Source: Fremontodendron californicum
Taxonomy: Eukaryota; Streptophyta; Magnoliopsida; Malvales; Malvaceae
Assembly (NCBI GenBank): GCA_030761205.1
Contig: JAULJL010000002.1
Coordinates: 42,248,814 to 42,312,813 of the forward strand
Length of the DNA stretch: 64,000 nt
Direction: 5' to 3'
Part shown: positions 59,435 through 64,000 of the stretch, piece after piece
Numbering within the stretch: the stretch's first letter is position 1
How the letters are laid out: each line of letters starts with the position of its first letter
Made by a program: the position numbers and the translations under genes
Notes under the pieces: model-generated
Database searches by the model: none
What the model was told of the DNA's origin: nothing
Seen by the model: only the letters and a program-made list of their open reading frames with translations

Positions 59435-61106
59435 GTCAAATTATACTATTAATTCATATACTATAGAGAAAATACGGATTTAGTTCTTCTATTGTAATTC
59501 GAAAAAATTTGATACTTCTACTTTTTGGGATTTTGAATCTCAGTCCAATTACAAACGTTTTATGTTTCCCAAGTTAATTTTAATGACGTGACTTTTTATT
59601 TTATGATGTGGACGTTGACTTTTTATCAAATTTCTATTGATCTGCATTTGATGACGTGGAATCGTTTAATAAAAATTAAAATTCTTTTGCCATATGTAAT
59701 ATATAAAATAATTTTAATAACTAAAAAAAAAAGAAAATTTATTAATTGTTTTAAACGTTTTTCATATTTTTTCTTTCTCTTAAACCAAAACAAACTTAAA
59801 AATTCCAGATGATAACCCCCCCGTGAATCGAAACTGCTTCTTCTCTCTCTGACCTCCTAAAATTTTTCATCCCAAATCTCTCACCTTCAAAACCTTAACC
59901 TTTTCCCCTTTCCAACTATTATAGCCTAAAAAATCGATCAAAATTCTTCAGGGGAAGTGAAGCCATGGCCATTGCAGATTCTAAAGACCAATCCCTCTCT
60001 CTCCTCACCATCGTGAACAAACACGCCGATTTGGCGATGAAGCTTTCGTCTCTTAAACAGGCCAAGGATATTCTTTGCTCTCTCGATTCTTCCTCCACTG
60101 TCGATCTCTTTTTTTACCTCATCGACCTCCAGCGTTCTCCTCACAACCTCCGCTGCCGTTCATATTAGGATTGGATCTTTTTTGTCTGAGTTTTGTTACG
60201 GTCTAAGGATTTTCTTTTGAAGTTTAATTTGCTAATTTCTCTTTGATTTTTTCTCTAGCTCTCTCTTTTGGATTTGGAAAATTTTGATGTCTTAAACATA
60301 GAATTCAATTTTTTTATTTCATTGTTTTGGGTATTTCCTTTCCTTTTTTTTTTTTTTGGAATACATTTATACAAATTGTTATAATTGGAGCAGCACATTT
60401 TCTTGATTTGGTGACTATTTGGATGTTAGAAAAATCAGGAAATTTGAAAATTTTTGAATCTTGAAAGCCCATGTTTTGAACTTTGAATTTTGGTGGTTTG
60501 TTACGTTTCCAATTTTTTTTTCTTTATCATTTTTTAAATTTTTTGAAAGAACAGAAGTCTTTTTTGCTGCTATTGTTGAATCTTGAAAACCCATGTTTTG
60601 AACTTTGATTTTTGGTGGTTTGTCACTTTTCAAGTTTTTTTATTTTATTTTTGAAAGAATAGAAACCCAGGTTGCTGTCATTATTAGGGTTAGATTTTTG
60701 ATTTGGGGATTTTTAAGTTTGTTTCGATCGTTCTATTTGGGAGAAAGGAAAAATATGAAAAAGGTTTAAAATAATTAATCAAAAATAAAAGTAAGTTTTT
60801 TATTTTTTAATTATTAAAATTATTTTACATATTACACATGGCAAAAAAAAATTCAATTTTTATTAAAAGAATTCCATGTCATCAAATGCAGACAAATGAA
60901 AATTTGATAAAAAGCCAAATAAAAAAAGTTAACACCCACGTCATAAAGTCAATGTCATTAAAATTAACGGAGAAAACAAAAAATATTTGTAATTGGACTG
61001 AAATTCAAAATCCTAAAAAGTAGAAGTATCAAATTTTTTCGAATTACAGTAGAGTGACTAAATTCGTATTTTCTCTATAGTACATGGATTAATAGTACAA
61101 TTTGAC
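59435..61106. mobile_element. Second Pack-MULE of the same family (1672 bp)
   Basis: Left TIR 59435 to about 59780 begins GTCAAATTATACTATTAATT; the right TIR, about 60745-61106, is its reverse complement and ends AATTTGAC. Shared landmarks include TACTATAGAGAAAATACG, ATTCGAAAAAATTTGATACT, TCTGCATTTGATGAC and AAAATAATTTTAATAA. The outer 150 bases match the termini of the element at 39601, so both belong to one family. Flanks are T-rich and no clear duplication survives. The interior carries a host gene fragment and a duplicated segment of about 50 bases (TTGAATCTTGAAA ... GGTGGTTTGT at 60456 and 60577). Confidence 0.8.
59965..60168 (+). pseudogene. Captured 5' gene fragment, symplekin-like N-terminus
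   Basis: From the ATG at 59965 the frame reads MAIADSKDQSLSLLTIVNKH, ADLAMKLSSLKQAKDILCSL, DSSSTVDLFFYLIDLQRSPH, NLRCRSY and stops. The pattern, a helical repeat with K-L-S-S-L-K-Q and an F/L-Y-L-I-x-L-Q segment, resembles the N-terminus of plant symplekin-like scaffold proteins of the mRNA 3'-end processing complex. About 150 bases of CT-rich leader precede the ATG, as in a normal plant 5' UTR. The sequence then loses similarity and enters intron-like DNA before the right TIR. So a promoter-proximal leader, first exon and part of an intron seem to have been taken up. Whether it is transcribed is unknown. Confidence 0.6.
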
Positions 61107-61960
61107 TTTTTTTTTTTTTTTTTCATTCAATTTTAGGAATTAAAATTTGAAACTTGAGATTGTAGTCCAAGTAAAATTTGTTTCAAGTTTTCTTTTATTT
61201 GGATGTAAATTTTGATGGCTAAGAGTGACCAAATGTAAGAAACTATAATAAATAAAATATAAGAAGTATTGGCTAAAATAATTAAAAATTCTTTGAATTT
61301 TATTATCTTATCTAGATAACGATTTATTTGAGTAAAATAAAAATATAAAAGTTTAATTAAAAAAAAAGAAATAATTCAAAAATATTTTTAATATTTTAAT
61401 AAAAAATATTTGAAAGATCATAGTAATTAGTGAGAGGTTTGATAATTTTTTTTTAATTAACAAGTGTCTTAAAAATATTTTTTAAAATTATTAAATATAA
61501 TAATATTTTTAATCAATATATTAAAAAATATGAATAAAATTAAAATTTTTTAATATTTAATATTTATTATAATATTATTAATATAAATAATATATTAATT
61601 AATTAAAAAAATACACTAAAGACATTGGTTAGCAAAATTAAAAAAAAAAAGGTACTAAGTGAGATTGTTTAGTTTGTTCTGTTATTGATCGACGATCTCA
61701 TTAAATACGTAACAGCCAAACTACCAAACAGTTTCAACTAACAGAATCGCCTGTAAGAATGGAAAAAATAAAAAGACCTTGTCAAGATTTTATTTATTTA
61801 TTTTTAAAACGAAAAAGAAAAAGCGAAAGAGAAAAGCAAAAACAGCTCATCCTTATCAAAGAGCTCCGCAAATACCAGATGGAGTAATAAACCCTAAACC
61901 CCTAATTTTTTTTCCCGAAATTCTGAACTTTTGAATTAAAATCCGTTCAGATTCTGGAAC
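61107..61960. other. AT-rich spacer and promoter region of the TIP1-like gene
   Basis: Very AT-rich to about 61640. From 61840 on, sequence with CAGCTCATCC and AACCCTAAACCCCTAATTTT looks like a plant leader before the ATG at 61961. No coding sequence. Confidence 0.5.
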
Positions 61961-62795
61961 ATGGCTTCTTCAGAGATCGAGGTGGTATCATCAGAATCAG
62001 AACCGAAAACAACCCAACAACAAAACCCTACTCAACAAATTGCTATAGTCGATGTCTTCTCGGCCTCTGCTTATGGAGATTTTGAAAAACTGAGAAAATT
62101 CGTGGAAGAAGATGGTGCCTCTCTTGCAACACCTGACGGTAACAGCTATTACGCCCTTCAGTGGGCTGCTCTTAACAACTTCTCAGATATTGCTCAGTAC
62201 ATTATCGAGGTAAATTCGATAATTTTTTTTATAGCTTTCTGGTGGGTTTTCTTGAGATTTAAATAAATTTGTTTTTTTTTGTTTTGTTTAATACAATTGA
62301 AGCATGGTGGAAATGTGAATGCAATTGACAACAACAAGCAGACAGCTTTGCATTGGGCTGCAGTTAGGGGTTCGATTGCAGTGGCAGATGTGCTCTTGCA
62401 AAATGGAGCTCGGGTTGAAGCAGCTGATCTCAATGGTTATCGGGTAATTTTTTTTTTTCCTTTTATCTTGCATTATCTGTTGAGTCTTGGTTTTCCATAA
62501 CACTTTATGGGACTCTAAAAGCCTTCAATTTTTTTTTTCTTCATTTTTCCGAATTATGTAGCTCCAATACTTGAATACTGCATTAGGGTTTGATTTAGAC
62601 TTAATCTATTTTCATCTTCATGCATGCAATAGTAATTACTTCTGTAGCAGTGCATATCAGAAACCCCTTTTGTCTACTGCAGGCAGTTCATATTGCTGCT
62701 CAGTATGGGCAAACGGCTTTCTTAAATCACATTGTTGCAAAATATCACGCCGAATATGATGCACCTGATAACTATGGAAGGTCGCCTCTCCATTG
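61961..62795 (+). CDS. TIP1-like ankyrin protein S-acyltransferase, first three exons (partial)
   Basis: Exons 61961-62209, 62303-62443 and 62683-62795 join in phase and encode the N-terminal 167 residues. An acidic, glutamine-rich start (MASSEIEVVSSESEPKTTQQ) is followed by ankyrin repeats: VFSASAYGDFEKLRKFVEED, YYALQWAALNNFSDIAQYII, HGGNVNAIDNNKQTALHWAA, VRGSIAVADVLLQNGARVEA, AVHIAAQYGQTAFLNHIVAK and YDAPDNYGRSPLHW. These match the N-terminus of Arabidopsis TIP1 (PAT24), a DHHC palmitoyl transferase with an ankyrin head needed for root-hair and pollen-tube growth. The third exon ends in phase 2 inside a Trp codon at a GT donor (62796), and no further exon is seen up to 64000, so the remaining ankyrin repeats, TM helices and the DHHC-CRD lie beyond the window. 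Confidence 0.92.
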
Positions 62796-64000
62796 GTATG
62801 TTTTTATGAAATAGGTTAAATGTATACTTCATAATATTGGCTTAGAGCTTGAGATCATATAAGTCTAATAGCCTAATTAATTATTTTTTGGATGGAGCAA
62901 AATAATTAGTACTATTCTTTCAATATAATTTTGTAGTATGTTTTTCTTTTTGGCTCTACTGTGTTCTGTATTTTTTTTTTTTAAGAATGGAAAATGATTA
63001 TAGTTGGTTATGGATGAACCAAGATCACGTTTGTGAATGGGTTTTTTCCCCTAGTAGTACTAAGAGGGGATAGCAATTTGGTGTCATGTTTGTAAAAGGG
63101 GTATTTCCCCTAGTATAGAGGCTAGTACTAAGAGGGGATAGCAATTTGGTTTAGAAGTGGTCTAAATTTTGTTGTTGTAGCATATTTGGGGAGAATAAAA
63201 GCTTTCACAGGTGATTTTGGGTTCGTCGTTGATGTTACTCACATACCCAAGTAGGATCCAACCTGCAATGTCAGTCCCAAGTCCCAACCCTTTTTAACCC
63301 AGGGAGAGGAGATACTATTTGATTTGGGTGATGCCTAGGTTGAGGTTCATTGTGGTGCGGTTCTTTGAGGTCCTCTCACATTCATGTTTGATAATTTTTT
63401 TATGTACTCAATTATAACATAAATGATTTTAAAGTAATATATATATATATTCTATTCTTTTATATGCATAGTAATCTACTCTGTATTAAATCAAAATATA
63501 AGTTGTCAAAAGTAATCTTTTTTATTTATTTATCTTATTTGTATAATTTTAAAAGTAATTATTGTTTTAATTTTATCGTATATGCAAAACAACTTATTTT
63601 GTATTACTCAATTGTAACATAACATTTTATCTATTTTGTCTTATTGCATTTTGTAGTACTCAATAGTGATTGTAACCTACATTTCTATTTTGTCCCATTT
63701 GCATAACTTTCTATTACAAGTAGTTTTTTACGTTACTTTCTATATCTTTTGCTCATTCTATCTCATTATTTTTTACTTTTTCTATCATAAAAATAAAAGT
63801 TGTCAGGTGTTTCTTTTGTTTTTTTCCTTCACAACCTTCAAATAACTGTAACTGGTTGCAAATAAATCATCCACTTACCCATCTAAAGGCCAATAACAAA
63901 ACTATCAAATCCAATAGTTCATGTGAGAGGACCTCACAGGGCCGCACCACAAAGGACCTCACTCTAGGCATCACCTTTGATTTGAACGTCACTGGCTTTT
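62796..64000 (+). other. Intron 3 of the TIP1-like gene, with inserted repeats
   Basis: No exon is seen. Contents: two direct copies of a segment around CTAAGAGGGGATAGCAATTTGGT (63059 and 63130), and a pair of inverted arms of about 75-80 bases, 63312-63390 and 63917-63995, discussed as a repeat. The space between the arms is AT-rich. Confidence 0.6.
63312..63995. repeat. Inverted-repeat arms in TIP1 intron 3
   Basis: Left arm: TTTGATTTGGGTGATGCCTA, then GTGGTGCGG and GAGGTCCTCTCACATTCATG. Right arm, reversed and complemented: TCAAATCAAAGGTGATGCCTA, then GTGGTGCGG and GAGGTCCTCTCACATGAAC. The arms are about 85 percent alike by eye and about 525 bases apart. This looks like a non-autonomous DNA transposon whose outer ends I cannot fix, because the right arm nearly reaches the window edge. 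Confidence 0.6.

Overview
The window is nuclear DNA from a flowering plant, almost certainly a eudicot. It is AT-rich, its genes are split by GT-AG introns, intergenic spaces are long and full of transposon remnants, and every recognisable protein belongs to a plant family. A malvid relative fits the look of the genes, but I cannot fix the genus from sequence alone.

Layout. The left edge holds the first exon of a p24-delta cargo receptor (minus strand, running off the window). Around 7 kb is a tandem pair of miR166 hairpins. From 11.4 to 14.7 kb on the minus strand lies a broken phosphatidylinositol-phosphate kinase gene with three frameshifts. Then come a small organ-specific secreted protein (DUF2775 type, minus, 17.1-17.7 kb), a BURP-domain protein (plus, 22.2-23.2 kb), a four-exon TBL-type polysaccharide O-acetyltransferase (plus, 24.2-26.7 kb), a tRNA gene (minus, 28.1 kb), a complete 16-exon Spinster-like MFS transporter (plus, 28.6-36.5 kb), a complete six-exon chloroplast-type soluble inorganic pyrophosphatase (minus, 37.4-39.4 kb) and, at the right edge, the first three exons of a TIP1-like ankyrin protein S-acyltransferase (plus, from 62.0 kb).

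The block from 39.6 to 61.1 kb is transposon territory. A Mutator-like element with TIRs of nearly 900 bp carries a broken laccase fragment. Its right TIR has been split by a 16.36-kb LTR retrotransposon that has two almost identical 4.8-kb LTRs, a perfect 5-bp target duplication and no recognisable gag or pol, so it looks like a large non-autonomous derivative (LARD). Just beyond it a second element of the same MULE family carries a 5' gene fragment that looks symplekin-like. Small hAT-type MITEs with 8-bp target duplications are scattered elsewhere. One family, with termini CTATGTTGCTCCGACTC, is present at least six times between 19 and 36 kb, three times within Spinster introns.

The genes do not form a pathway; this is ordinary plant gene order. 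The points of interest are the dicistronic MIR166 locus, the nested transposons with captured host gene pieces, and the kinase pseudogene.
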